The notes: generated by a model from the letters alone, not told the origin. DNA of 64,000 nucleotides from SZAS-79 sp963844255 (GCA_963844255.1 CAWJNP010000003.1:186001-250000); one strand, 5' to 3'; shown: positions 38,067 through 47,152, counted from the first letter of the stretch. Translations and numbers: made by a program.

Positions 38067-38873
38067 ATGAATGCCGAATCCCCCAAGTCGCTCGTCTATG
38101 CCGAGCCCGCCGCACTGCGCGCCGCGATACGCACCGGCAAGTTCACGACCCACACCTCCGGTCAGTGCCCGGGGTACGCGCAGGCAAACCTTGCGGTGCT
38201 GCCGCGTGACTTTGCCGCCGATTTCCTGCGCTTCTGCCAGCTCAATCCCAAGCCCTGCCCGATACTCGGCATTTCCGAGCCGGGCGATCCGCGCATCCCC
38301 GTGCTCGGCCCCGATGTCGACATCCGCACCGACATCTCCGGTTATTGCGTGTTCCGCGACGGGGAAATGGTCGAGGAAACCGCGAACCTCAAGTCGGTAT
38401 GGCGCGACGACATGGTCGCGTTCGCCATCGGTTGCTCCTTCTCCTTTGAAGAAGCGCTGATCGAGGACGGGATCCGGCTGCGCCATTTCGAGGCCGGCTG
38501 CAACGTCGCCATGTACCGGACCACCATTGCAACGCGCGGCGCCGGCCCCTTCGGTGGCCCGACCGTGGTATCGATGCGGCCGATGAAGCCGGCCGATGCG
38601 ATCCGCGCGATCCAGATCACCTCGCGCTTCCCGAATGTGCATGGCGCACCGATTCACTTCGGCGATCCTGGAGCGATCGGGATCAAAGACATCAACCGGC
38701 CGGATTTCGGCGACAGTGTCGAAATCCGTGCGGGCGAAGTTCCGGTGTTCTGGGCCTGCGGCGTGACCCCGCAGTCAGCGATCCGCGCGGCCCGCCCGCC
38801 CCTGTCGTTCACCCACAAACCGGGCTGCATGCTGGCCACCGATCTGCGCAATTCGCAGCTCGCCGTTTTCTAG
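38067..38873 (+). CDS. YcsI/DUF1445 (UPF0317) family putative hydro-lyase, D-glutamate-cyclase-like
   Basis: A 268-residue protein matching the DUF1445 family: TSGQCPGYAQANLAVLP, FLRFCQLNPKPCPILG, IRTDISGYCVFRDGE, FAIGCSFSFEEALIEDG, RHFEAGCNVAMYRT and the C-terminal THKPGCMLATDL. The mammalian mitochondrial D-glutamate cyclase contains a domain of this family, and bacterial members are annotated as putative hydro-lyases. Here it is first in an operon with an FAD dehydrogenase and a TRAP transporter and faces a 5-oxoprolinase gene across 206 bp. D-glutamate cyclase makes 5-oxoproline, the 5-oxoprolinase substrate, so the context fits; the activity itself is not shown. Confidence 0.88.
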   Translation: MNAESPKSLVYAEPAALRAAIRTGKFTTHTSGQCPGYAQANLAVLPRDFAADFLRFCQLNPKPCPILGISEPGDPRIPVLGPDVDIRTDISGYCVFRDGEMVEETANLKSVWRDDMVAFAIGCSFSFEEALIEDGIRLRHFEAGCNVAMYRTTIATRGAGPFGGPTVVSMRPMKPADAIRAIQITSRFPNVHGAPIHFGDPGAIGIKDINRPDFGDSVEIRAGEVPVFWACGVTPQSAIRAARPPLSFTHKPGCMLATDLRNSQLAVF

Positions 38874-38883
38874 AGCCGCCGCG

Positions 38884-39987
38884 ATGGAAAGCGTAGACGC
38901 CGTCGTCATCGGCGCGGGCGTGGTCGGCCTTGCGGTTGCAAGACAGCTGGCGATCGGCGGCCGCGAGGTCATCATCCTGGAGGGCGAGAACGCGATCGGC
39001 ACCGCAACCAGCTCGCGCAACTCCGAAGTCATCCACGCCGGCATTTACTATCCGCGCGACTCGCTCAAGGCTGCCACCTGCGTGGCCGGCAAGACGCTGC
39101 TTTACAGGTACTGCGTGGAACGGGGCATCCCGCACATGCGCTGCGGAAAACTGATCGTCGCCACCGATGCGGCGCAACTCGGCGAGCTCGAGGCGATACA
39201 GAAAAAGGCGCACGCCAACGGGGTCACCGATGTCGTTTCGATGACCCGTGCCCAGGCGGAGGCGCTTGAGCCGGCGGTGTCCTGCGTCGGCGCGTTGTAC
39301 TCGCCATCGACCGGTGTCGTCGACAGCCACGCCTACATGCTCGCGCTGCTCGGCGACGCAGAGGCGCACGGCGCGATGCTCGCTTTCGTTTCCCCGCTGG
39401 CAAGCGCCCGCGTGCGTGACGCCGGACGCATCGACCTCGAAGTGGGCGGCGCCGAGCCGATGCAGCTTTCGGCGCGCACCGTGGTAAATGCGGCAGGCCT
39501 CACGGCACCATCCGTCGCGCGGCGCATCCAAGGCTATCCAGCTGAAAAATCCCCGCCCGAGTTCTACGCCAAGGGAAACTACTATTCGCTGACCGGTCGT
39601 TCGCCGTTCTCGCGCCTCGTGTACCCGGTGCCCGAGCCCGGCGGGCTGGGCGTGCATGTCACCATCGACCTGGGTGGCCAGGCGCGCTTTGGCCCGGATG
39701 TGGAATGGATCGACCGGATCGACTACGACGTCGACCCGCGACGCGCCGAAAAATTCTATGCCGCGATCCGGCGCTACTGGCCGCAGCTTCCGGACGGTGC
39801 GCTTGCGCCCGGATACGCCGGGATCCGTCCGAAGATCGCCGGGCCGAAGGATCCGGCCCCGGATTTCTTGATCCAGGGTCCGCATGACCACGGGGTGCCC
39901 GGTCTGGTCAACCTGTTCGGCATCGAGTCGCCGGGGCTGACGGCGAGCCTCGCTCTGGCCGAAGAAGTCGCAAGACGATTGAATTGA
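38884..39987 (+). CDS. FAD-dependent oxidoreductase, L-2-hydroxyglutarate-dehydrogenase-like
   Basis: A 367-residue DAO-family flavoprotein. It starts with AVVIGAGVVGLAVARQLA, then SSRNSEVIHAGIYYPRDSLKAATCVAGK, the pattern of the L-2-hydroxyglutarate dehydrogenase/oxidase (LhgO, L2HGDH) family. Also present are CGKLIVATDAAQLGELE and the C-terminal GYAGIRPKIAGP, FLIQGPHDHG and LFGIESPGLTASLALA. The family oxidises L-2-hydroxyglutarate to 2-oxoglutarate, but relatives use other 2-hydroxy or amino acids. It lies 10 bp after the YcsI gene. Its place beside 5-oxoproline/D-glutamate genes makes a C5-dicarboxylate or amino-acid substrate plausible. Confidence 0.85.
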   Translation: MESVDAVVIGAGVVGLAVARQLAIGGREVIILEGENAIGTATSSRNSEVIHAGIYYPRDSLKAATCVAGKTLLYRYCVERGIPHMRCGKLIVATDAAQLGELEAIQKKAHANGVTDVVSMTRAQAEALEPAVSCVGALYSPSTGVVDSHAYMLALLGDAEAHGAMLAFVSPLASARVRDAGRIDLEVGGAEPMQLSARTVVNAAGLTAPSVARRIQGYPAEKSPPEFYAKGNYYSLTGRSPFSRLVYPVPEPGGLGVHVTIDLGGQARFGPDVEWIDRIDYDVDPRRAEKFYAAIRRYWPQLPDGALAPGYAGIRPKIAGPKDPAPDFLIQGPHDHGVPGLVNLFGIESPGLTASLALAEEVARRLN

Positions 39988-40001
39988 CAGCAATTGACAG
40001 C
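39982..40001 (+). repeat. Direct repeat of AATTGACAGC
   Basis: Two adjacent copies of the 10-bp AATTGACAGC span the stop codon of the FAD dehydrogenase gene and the start of the gap before dctP. Each contains a TTGACA hexamer. A third TTGAC occurs at 40022-40026. A matching -10 box is not evident, so this may be chance or a regulator site for the TRAP genes. Confidence 0.4.
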
Positions 40002-40103
40002 ATCGGGGCCCTGCCCGACACTTGACGCACTGCGGAAAGCATCGGCCCGCCCGACGCGCCTTTCCGCGACAAAAATTCAACGATGCATCCAAGGAGTCCA
40101 ACC

Positions 40104-41086
40104 ATGAATCAGCGCAGAAATTTCATTGCGGCCATCGTCGGGGCGGCTTTCGTCCTCGGCGCGGGCGTCGCTTCGGCACAGACCAAGTGGGACATGCCCA
40201 CGCCGTATCCCGACGGCAACTTCCATACCAAGAACGTCGTTCAGTTCGCGCAGGACGTGGCCAAGTCCTCCGGCGGCAAACTGCAGATCACGGCGCACAG
40301 CAACGCGTCGCTGATCAAGCATGCCGGAAATCAAGCGTGCGGTGCAGACCGGTCAGGTGCCGATCGGCCAGATCCTCGGCTCGGTGCTCGCCAACGAATC
40401 GGCCGTATTCGCATTCGATTCCAACCCCTTCTTCGCCAACAGCTATCCGAAGGCGGCCAAGCTGTGGACTGCGGCGCGCCCGGTCATCACCAAAAAGCTC
40501 GATTCGCAGGGCCTGATGCTGCTGTTCGCGGTACCCTGGCCGCCGCAGGGCGTGTATACCAAGAAGGAGCTGCATTCGGTGGCCGACCTGAAAGGCACGA
40601 AGTTCCGCACCTACAGTCCCGACGACCTCGCGCTTCGCCGAACTGCTGGGCGCGATTCCCACCACGGTGCAGGTTCCCGAAGTGCCGCAGGCCTTCAAGA
40701 CCGGCCTGGTGGACGCAATGATCACCTCGGGCGCCACCGGCGTGGACACCCAGGCCTGGGACTACCTGAGCTACTACTACGACACCCAGGCCATGCTGCC
40801 GATGAACATGGTGTTCGTCGGCAAGGCGGCTTTCGCCAAGCTTGATGCGGGGACGCAGAAGGCCGTAGTCGATGCGGCGAAGACGGCCGAGGCGGCCGGC
40901 TGGAAAACCAGTGAATCCGAGAACGAGGGCTACAAGAAGACCATGGCCGCCAAGGGCATCAAGATCGTCGAGCTCTCTGCGGCGCTGGCTGCCGAGTTTG
41001 CCGTGATCGGAAAGAAGATGACTGCCGAATGGGAAGCCAAAGCCGGCGCGGAAGGCGCTGCCATCGTCAAGGCCTACGAGCACTGA
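40104..41086 (+). CDS. dctP: TRAP transporter solute-binding protein DctP (two frameshifts)
   Basis: A ~326-residue periplasmic receptor of a tripartite ATP-independent (TRAP) transporter. It has a signal peptide (ending GAGVASAQ), TKWDMPTPYPDGNFHTKNVV, the ligand-pocket Arg region KGTKFRTYSPDD, and VQVPEVPQAFKTGLVDAMIT with the TSGATGVDT that follows in family members. Two one-base insertions split it: G40323 (removal gives SLIKHPEIKRAVQTGQ) and one near 40629-40633 (removal restores FAELLGAIPTTVQVP). AAGGAG at 40091-40096 supports the ATG at 40104. With dctQ and dctM downstream it forms a complete system. The ligand is probably a carboxylate; the exact one is unknown. Confidence 0.9.
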
Positions 41087-41141
41087 GCCGCCGTGCGGCT
41101 GCCCGCCGGTGCGGGTGGCCGCCACTTTTCAAGGACAGTCG

Positions 41142-41672
41142 ATGCGCGCTGCGCTGAACGCGGTCTATCGCACCTCGGGCGTGCTGGCCGGCATCTTCCT
41201 GGTCGCGATCGGCGCGATGTCGCTGATCCAGATCACCGGCCGGCTGCTCGGGCTCGCGGCCTCCTCCTACGACGAGTATGCCGGGTATTGCATGGCGGCC
41301 TCCTCGTTCCTGGGGATGGCGTGGACCCTGCGCTCGAACGAGCAGATCCGCATGACGCTGGTGCTCGCGATGACGCGCGGGCGGCTGCACCGCGGGCTGG
41401 AAATCCTGTGTCTGGGGCTGGCCACCTTCATAGTGGGCTATTTCGCCTGGTACAGCATCGACATGGTCGTCACCTCGTACCGGCTGGAGGACGTTTCGCA
41501 GGGCCTGGTCCCGATCAAGCTGTGGATCCCGCAATCGGGCATGGCGCTCGGGCTGGTCGTACTCGCGCTCGCGTTTGTCGATGACCTGGCCATGGCGCTG
41601 ACCGGGCGACAGACCTCGTACCAGACGGCGGAAATGCAGAAGAAAGACGACTCTCCGGTTTTCGAGCGCTGA
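41142..41672 (+). CDS. dctQ: TRAP transporter small permease DctQ
   Basis: A 176-residue membrane protein with four hydrophobic segments (LAGIFLVAIGAMSLIQITG, YAGYCMAASSFLGMAWTL, ILCLGLATFIVGYFAWYSI, GMALGLVVLALAFVDDLAMA). The DctQ pattern SFLGMAWTLRSNEQIRMTL is present. It pairs with DctM to form the Na+-driven permease that accepts ligand from DctP. AAGGA upstream of the ATG at 41142 is preferred over a GTG at 41109. It ends 7 bp before the dctM start. Confidence 0.9.
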   Translation: MRAALNAVYRTSGVLAGIFLVAIGAMSLIQITGRLLGLAASSYDEYAGYCMAASSFLGMAWTLRSNEQIRMTLVLAMTRGRLHRGLEILCLGLATFIVGYFAWYSIDMVVTSYRLEDVSQGLVPIKLWIPQSGMALGLVVLALAFVDDLAMALTGRQTSYQTAEMQKKDDSPVFER

Positions 41673-41679
41673 GGTGGGG

Positions 41680-42981
41680 ATGTTCGAGATCTCGCTGGTT
41701 CTCCTCGCCACGCTGGCCCTGCTGCTGGTGGCGGGCGTCTGGATCGCGCTGACGCTGCTCGGCGTGGGCTTCGTCGCGATGGCCGCCTTCACCGGGTCAC
41801 CTGCCGGCCCGCTGATGGCGACCACGGTCTGGGGCTCAAGTGCAAGCTGGTCCCTGACCGCCCTGCCGCTGTTCATCTGGATGGGCGAGATCCTGTTTCG
41901 AACCCGGGTGTCGGAGGACATGTTTCGCGGCCTTGCGCCCTGGGTCGAGCCCCTGCCCGGGCGTCTCATGCACACCAACGTGGTGGGCTGCGGCATCTTC
42001 GCGGCGATTTCGGGTTCCTCGGCCGCCACCGCAGCCACCATCGGCCGGATCACCATTCCCGAACTCAAGAGCCGCGGCTACGACGAGCGCATGGCGATCG
42101 GCTCGCTGGCCGGCGCCGGAACGCTGGGCCTGCTGATCCCGCCCTCGATCATCATGATCGTGTACGGGGTCGCCGCCAACGTCTCGATCGCGCGCCTGTT
42201 CGTCGCCGGGGTGCTGCCCGGCATCATGCTGATGACCCTCTTCTCCGGCTACATTGCGCTCTGGGCGCTGCGCAATCCGGACAAGACGCCGCGCCGCGAG
42301 AAGATCACGACGCTGGCCGAAAAGCTGTACGCCGCGCGCTATCTGATTCCCACCGTGCTGCTGATCGGCGCGGTCATCGGCTCCATCTACGCCGGCGTCG
42401 CGACGCCCACCGAAGCCGCGGTGCTGGGCGTAGTGGGGTCCCTTGCGCTGTCGGTCGCCGGCGGTTCGCTCAGCTGGGCGAATTTCAGCGCCAGCGTCAT
42501 GGGCGCGACCAAGACTTCCTGCATGATCGCCTTCATCCTGACCGGCGCGGCCTTCCTGACCGTCGCGATGGGATTCACGGGCATCCCGCGCATCATGGCC
42601 GAGTGGATCGCCGAACAGGGCTTCAGGCCCTGGCAGCTGATCGCGGTGCTGACCGTGCTGTTCGTCATCCTGGGCTGCTTCATCGACGGGATCTCGATGG
42701 TCGTCCTGACTGCCTCGGTGATCCTGCCTTCGGTGAAGGCGGCCGGCATCGACCTGCTCTGGTTCGGAATTTTCGTCGTGCTCGTAGTCGAAATGGCGCA
42801 GATCACCCCGCCCGTGGGATTCAACCTGTTCGTACTCCAGGGCCTGACCGGAAAGGACATGTTCTACGTGGCGAAGGCGGCGCTGCCGTTCTTCCTGCTG
42901 ATGGTCGTTGCAGTCGCGCTGCTCTGGATTTTTCCGGAAATCGTCTATTACCTGCCCGGCAAGATGTTCAAGCTGGGCTGA
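41680..42981 (+). CDS. dctM: TRAP transporter large permease DctM
   Basis: A ~433-residue polytopic permease of the DctM family with about 11-12 membrane segments. Characteristic blocks are LPLFIWMGEILFRT, GCGIFAAISGSSAATAATIGRIT, LAGAGTLGLLIPPSIIMIVYGV, YAGVATPTEAAVLGVVG and VVEMAQITPPVGFNLFVLQG. GAGG precedes the ATG at 41680; a GTG at 41674 is also in frame. It completes the DctPQM set. Nothing downstream on this strand is related until nnr, 53 bp further. Confidence 0.92.
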   Translation: MFEISLVLLATLALLLVAGVWIALTLLGVGFVAMAAFTGSPAGPLMATTVWGSSASWSLTALPLFIWMGEILFRTRVSEDMFRGLAPWVEPLPGRLMHTNVVGCGIFAAISGSSAATAATIGRITIPELKSRGYDERMAIGSLAGAGTLGLLIPPSIIMIVYGVAANVSIARLFVAGVLPGIMLMTLFSGYIALWALRNPDKTPRREKITTLAEKLYAARYLIPTVLLIGAVIGSIYAGVATPTEAAVLGVVGSLALSVAGGSLSWANFSASVMGATKTSCMIAFILTGAAFLTVAMGFTGIPRIMAEWIAEQGFRPWQLIAVLTVLFVILGCFIDGISMVVLTASVILPSVKAAGIDLLWFGIFVVLVVEMAQITPPVGFNLFVLQGLTGKDMFYVAKAALPFFLLMVVAVALLWIFPEIVYYLPGKMFKLG

Positions 42982-43034
42982 GGCCCGCGCGACAATAGGC
43001 AGCGCCTGCCTGCGGCCTCGAGAGGGATTGGATC

Positions 43035-44486
43035 ATGCCCGTGCCCATCTACACCACTGCCGATATCCGGTGCATCGAAGCCGCCGCGGGGGACGCACAG
43101 CCGCCGCTCATGGAGCGCGCAGGATGCGCGGCGGCGGACCTGGCGGTACGGCTCGCCGCCGACCGAGGCAAGGACATCCTCGTGCTTGCCGGCCCGGGAA
43201 ACAACGGCGGCGACGCGCGGATCGCGGCGCGGATCCTGCAGGAGCGGTTTTTTCGAGTTACCACGCTGACCGCCGAAGATGCCGCGCACCTGCCGCAGGC
43301 GACACGCTGGGCACTGGTCATCGACGGCCTGTTCGGGATCGGCCTTGCGAGGGATGTCGAGGGCGCGTATGCCGCACTCGTTGAATACGCAAACGCGCAG
43401 CACTGCCCGGTTCTCGCACTTGATATCCCCAGCGGCCTGGCGTCTGACACCGGCCGGGTACTCGGAGTCGGGCTGCGCGCGACGCACACACTGACGTTCA
43501 TCGCGCAGAAGCCCGGCCTGCTCACGCTCGACGGGCCCGACCACTGCGGCGAGGTCAGCGTCGCCGACCTCGGCCTTGACGTCCGTGCCCTGCTGCCGCC
43601 AGGCGGCTGGGTCGCCGGCCCGGAGCTGCTGCGACATTCGCTCAAACCCCGGCCGCGCAATTTCCACAAGGGAGACGCCGGCAGCATTGCCGTCATCGGC
43701 GGGGCCGCGGGCATGTGCGGTGCCGCTTTGCTTGCGGGGCGCGCAGCCCTCAGACTCGGCGCGGGCAGGGTCTACGTCGGGCTGCTTGACCACGGCGCCC
43801 CGGGGTTCGACCCCGATGCCCTCGAACTGATGCTGCGCCATCCCGACGAAACGCTGGGGCTCGACCTCGACGCACTCGTAATCGGTCCAGGACTCGGGCA
43901 GGGCGAACGCGCGGAGACCCTGCTCGGCGTCGTGCTGGCAAGCGACATCCCGTGCGTGCTCGATGCCGACGCGCTCAATCTGCTTGCGCCCAGCGCGGAC
44001 CTCAGGGACGCCTGCACCCGCCGCAAGGCCGACACGATCATTACGCCACACCCCGCCGAGGCGGCCCGGCTGCTTGGAACGAACACACGCAGCATCCAGA
44101 ACGACCGGCTATCGGCCGCGCGCATGCTGCGCGAACGCTTCAATGCCCACGTGGTGCTGAAGGGCAACGGCAGCGTCCTCGTAGCCCAGGATGGCCACTG
44201 GTTCATCAATACTTCAGGAAATTCCGGGATGGCCTCCGCCGGGATGGGGGATGTTCTTTCGGGCGTGCTGGGCGCGCTGCTGGGGCAGGGATACAGCGGG
44301 GAAGCCGCGCTGGTGCTCGGCACCCACCTGCACGGCGCGGCCGCGGAAGATTGCGCGGCGCGATCGATTGGTCCGATCGGCCTGACTGCCGGCGAAGTCG
44401 GCGATGCCGCGCGGCGCGTATGGAACCGCTGGATCGGTTCCGCTGCGGCTCAGGCCACGCGTACCCGGGCCTTGGGCTCGGGATAG
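43035..44486 (+). CDS. nnr: Bifunctional NAD(P)H-hydrate epimerase / dehydratase
   Basis: A 483-residue metabolite-repair enzyme that reverses hydration of NADH and NADPH. The N-terminal YjeF epimerase domain has LVLAGPGNNGGDARIAARIL and VIDGLFGIGL. The C-terminal ADP-dependent dehydratase domain (from ~210) has GDAGSIAVIGGAAGMCGAAL, VIGPGLGQG, VLDADALNLL, ITPHPAEAARLLG and GNSGMASAGMGDVLSG. Its last 37 bp overlap the 3' end of the convergent glutamate-synthase-like gene. It is probably housekeeping, unrelated to the TRAP operon. Confidence 0.93.
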   Translation: MPVPIYTTADIRCIEAAAGDAQPPLMERAGCAAADLAVRLAADRGKDILVLAGPGNNGGDARIAARILQERFFRVTTLTAEDAAHLPQATRWALVIDGLFGIGLARDVEGAYAALVEYANAQHCPVLALDIPSGLASDTGRVLGVGLRATHTLTFIAQKPGLLTLDGPDHCGEVSVADLGLDVRALLPPGGWVAGPELLRHSLKPRPRNFHKGDAGSIAVIGGAAGMCGAALLAGRAALRLGAGRVYVGLLDHGAPGFDPDALELMLRHPDETLGLDLDALVIGPGLGQGERAETLLGVVLASDIPCVLDADALNLLAPSADLRDACTRRKADTIITPHPAEAARLLGTNTRSIQNDRLSAARMLRERFNAHVVLKGNGSVLVAQDGHWFINTSGNSGMASAGMGDVLSGVLGALLGQGYSGEAALVLGTHLHGAAAEDCAARSIGPIGLTAGEVGDAARRVWNRWIGSAAAQATRTRALGSG

Positions 44487-45934
44487 GGATAGATCATGTT
44501 CAGGGCGATCGACTGGCAGTTGGCCTGAACGAGGCGCACGTGCTCGCGGCGCAGTTCGCGCGAATGTCTCACGCCGCAGGAGTGCGCGATCATGTCGATC
44601 TCGCGGTTCATGTTGTTCGCGTAGTTGGCGACCCGAAGGTATTTCTCCTCGACAACCAGGGCGCGCTGCAGGCGATGGCTGTGCGTCGTGATGCCGGTCG
44701 GGCAGGTGTTCGTCTGGCAGCGCAGCGCCTGTATGCAACCCAGCGAGAACATGAACCCCCGCGCGGTATTGATGAAATCCGCGCCGACGCACAGCGCCCA
44801 GGCCGCACGTGCCGAGGTGACCAGCTTTCCTGAGGCGACGACGCGTATCCGCTGGCGCAGTCCCGACTCGATCAGCGAGTCGACCACGCGGGGAAGCGCC
44901 TCCTCGATCGACAGGCTCATGTGGTCTGCAAGCGCCTGCGGCGCCGCGCCAGATCCGCCTTCGCCCCCGTCTACAACGATGAAATCCGGCGCGAATTCCA
45001 GACCCCTGCGATGGACCGCATCGGCCAGGTCGTTGAGGAAGACCCAACCGCCGACCGCCGTCTTGACGCCCACCGGCCGCCCGGTGATGTCGCGTATATA
45101 GGCCACCTTGTCGAGCAGTTCGTTCATGTTCGAAATGTCGCGGTGCCGGTTCGGGCTGATGGAGTCGCGCCCCTCCGGGATGCCGCGGATCCGGGCGATC
45201 TCGGGCGTGACCTTCTTGCCCGGCAGAACACCACCCTTGCCGGGCTTCGCGCCCTGCGAAAGCTTGATCTCGAATGCCTTGACGACCTTGGAGAGTTCGA
45301 CCAGGCGCTCGGGCGACAGCTCGCCGTGCGCGTCGCGCACGCCGTACTTTGCGGTGCCGATCTGCATGATGATGTCGCCACCGCCTTCGAGGTGATACGG
45401 CGAAAGGCCGCCCTCCCCGGTATCCATCCAGCAACCGGCAACCGCGGCGCCGCGCGAGAGCGCACGCACGGCAGGCTCTGAGATCGCGCCGAAGCTCATG
45501 CCGCTGATGTTCACGAGCGACTTGGCCTCAAACGGCTCCTTGCAGTAGTTCTCGCCGAGGATCAGCGACGGCGTTGGCAGGCGCTCTTCTTCCAGCACGG
45601 GAAAAGGATGATTGACGAAGATCAGCGCGCCCGGCAGATGCAGGTCGTAGGTCGACCCGAAACCGATGGTACCGCCCTCGTTCTTCGCCAGCCGGTACAC
45701 CCAGCCGCGCGTCGAACGGTTGAACGGCATTTCGTCGCGGTCGCCGGCAAAGAAATACTGCCGGAAATACTCGCCCAGCTCCTCGAAGAAATAGCGCAGC
45801 CGGCCGATGACCGGATAGTTGCGCAGCACGCCGTGCTTCTTCTGCGTGATGTCCTTGATGAAGATGAACACGATGAACAGAATCAGCGCGAATGCAAACA
45901 GCGTGCCGATTCCATACGAGAGCACGTCCTTCAT
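44450..45934 (-). CDS. FMN-binding glutamate-synthase-like protein with N-terminal membrane anchor
   Basis: A 494-residue protein of the stand-alone glutamate synthase FMN-domain family. A single membrane helix at about 6-27 (GIGTLFAFALILFIVFIFI) precedes the barrel. Key blocks are INISGMSFGAISEPAVRALS-like (VNISGMSFGAIS), QGAKPGKGGVLPGKKV, SPNRHRDISNMNELLD, DFIVVDGGEGGSGAAP and the Cys triad CIQALRCQTNTCPTGI that binds a 3Fe-4S cluster. It lacks the amidotransferase domain, so it is not a complete GOGAT; its physiological substrate is unknown. AGGAGG lies upstream of the ATG at 45934. Confidence 0.88.
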   Translation of the reverse strand: MKDVLSYGIGTLFAFALILFIVFIFIKDITQKKHGVLRNYPVIGRLRYFFEELGEYFRQYFFAGDRDEMPFNRSTRGWVYRLAKNEGGTIGFGSTYDLHLPGALIFVNHPFPVLEEERLPTPSLILGENYCKEPFEAKSLVNISGMSFGAISEPAVRALSRGAAVAGCWMDTGEGGLSPYHLEGGGDIIMQIGTAKYGVRDAHGELSPERLVELSKVVKAFEIKLSQGAKPGKGGVLPGKKVTPEIARIRGIPEGRDSISPNRHRDISNMNELLDKVAYIRDITGRPVGVKTAVGGWVFLNDLADAVHRRGLEFAPDFIVVDGGEGGSGAAPQALADHMSLSIEEALPRVVDSLIESGLRQRIRVVASGKLVTSARAAWALCVGADFINTARGFMFSLGCIQALRCQTNTCPTGITTHSHRLQRALVVEEKYLRVANYANNMNREIDMIAHSCGVRHSRELRREHVRLVQANCQSIALNMIYPYPEPKARVRVA

Positions 45935-46068
45935 ACGGAACTCCTCCTCAGGTGATGCAGTCCGCAGGGATCTTGTCAGAGGCAATCATAGGCTAAAACC
46001 AGCGTGCTTTCACGAAGTTGCAGATGCTCGCGTTCCGGCAGCAGCCTCGGCAAGGCGGCGAACGCAAC

Positions 46069-46593
46069 CTAGTGGCTGTTCCGCCCCCGCTCGCGGTCTT
46101 CGTCCGGATCCTGGTCCTCGTCGCCTTCACGATCGACGACACCCCCGCGCTCGATCTCGGTTTGCGTTGCCGGACGCACCGAGACGACCTTGCACATGAA
46201 ACGCAATGCAATCCCCGCGAGGGGATGATTGCCGTCGAGAACGACCTTGTCGCCTGCGAGGTCGGTGACCACATAAACCCGCGGCGCGCCTTCATCGAAG
46301 GCATCCTCGACTTCCATGCCGACCTCGAGGCCATCACCGTAGCGGCTGCGCGATTCGATCCGCACGAGATCCGCGTCGTAGTCGCCGAACGCCTCGTCAG
46401 GTTCGAGCTGCGCCTGTACGCTCTGGCCGGTCTGCTTGCCTTCAAGGGCGCGTTCCAGCGCATCGAACAATCCGCCGTAGCCCCCGTGCAGATACGTGAT
46501 CGGGGCATCGGATGCGTGGATCAGCTGTCCCTGGGCGTCGTGCAGGACGAGTTCCAGAGAGACTACGGTATCGTTTGCTATCCTGTTGTTCAA
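46069..46593 (-). CDS. FKBP-type peptidyl-prolyl isomerase, SlyD-like
   Basis: A 174-residue SlyD-like PPIase/chaperone: DTVVSLELVLHDAQGQLI, YLHGGYGGLFDALERALEGK, and the IF-domain region DYDADLVRIESRSRYGD, then GNHPLAGIALRFMCKVVSV. The tail is acidic (EDQDPDEDRERGRNSH) and lacks the His/Cys-rich nickel-binding end of E. coli SlyD. The start is a TTG at 46593, preceded by GAGG, 10 bp after the stop of the peroxiredoxin gene on the same strand. Confidence 0.85.
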   Translation of the reverse strand: MNNRIANDTVVSLELVLHDAQGQLIHASDAPITYLHGGYGGLFDALERALEGKQTGQSVQAQLEPDEAFGDYDADLVRIESRSRYGDGLEVGMEVEDAFDEGAPRVYVVTDLAGDKVVLDGNHPLAGIALRFMCKVVSVRPATQTEIERGGVVDREGDEDQDPDEDRERGRNSH

Positions 46594-46603
46594 GCTGCGC
46601 GCC

Positions 46604-47074
46604 TCAAGGCTTGAGCCTTTGGACAGCCTCGAAGACTTCCGCTGCGTGGCCGCGCGGGTTGACGCCGTAGCGCGCGTGCCGGATCACGCCCTTCTTGTCG
46701 ATCACGAATGTCGATCTCACGAGGAACAAGCGCTTCGCTCCTTCGGTCTCCTTTTCCTGCAGGACGCCGTACTTCCTGCAGACCTCGCCATCGACGTCCG
46801 ACAGCAGATTAACCGACAGCCCGTGCTTGTCGCGAAATTCGGCGTGCACCATGCAGTCGTCGCGAGAAACGCCGAGAATGACGCAATCATATCGGTCGAA
46901 CTGATCCTCGTGGTCTGAAAAATCGATCGCCTCCATCGTGCAGCCGGGGGTGCCGTCGCGCGGATAGAAGTAGAGCACGACGTTCTTCCGGCCCTTGTAT
47001 GCCGACAGGCTGACCGTCTGCATGTCCGCATCGGGCAGAGAGAATGGTGGCGCGCTTTGTCCCGTATGGAGCAT
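46604..47074 (-). CDS. bcp: Thioredoxin-dependent peroxiredoxin (Bcp/PrxQ)
   Basis: A 156-residue peroxiredoxin that reduces hydroperoxides. The peroxidatic Cys45 is in DGTPGCTMEAIDF. The position equivalent to the resolving Cys50 of E. coli Bcp is Ile, so resolution must use another Cys or an external thiol. The rest (GVSRDDCMVHAEFRDKHGL, LVRSTFVIDKKGVIRHARYG) is canonical. It is divergent from the ribosomal oxygenase gene across 89 bp and cotranscribed with the SlyD-like gene. Confidence 0.92.
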   Translation of the reverse strand: MLHTGQSAPPFSLPDADMQTVSLSAYKGRKNVVLYFYPRDGTPGCTMEAIDFSDHEDQFDRYDCVILGVSRDDCMVHAEFRDKHGLSVNLLSDVDGEVCRKYGVLQEKETEGAKRLFLVRSTFVIDKKGVIRHARYGVNPRGHAAEVFEAVQRLKP

Positions 47075-47152
47075 CGTGAGGGCCGGTTCCGGCGGATTCT
47101 AAAGCAAACTCCGCGCGTTTAGACATCACCGAACCGGTGAAGACGGTCTCGC

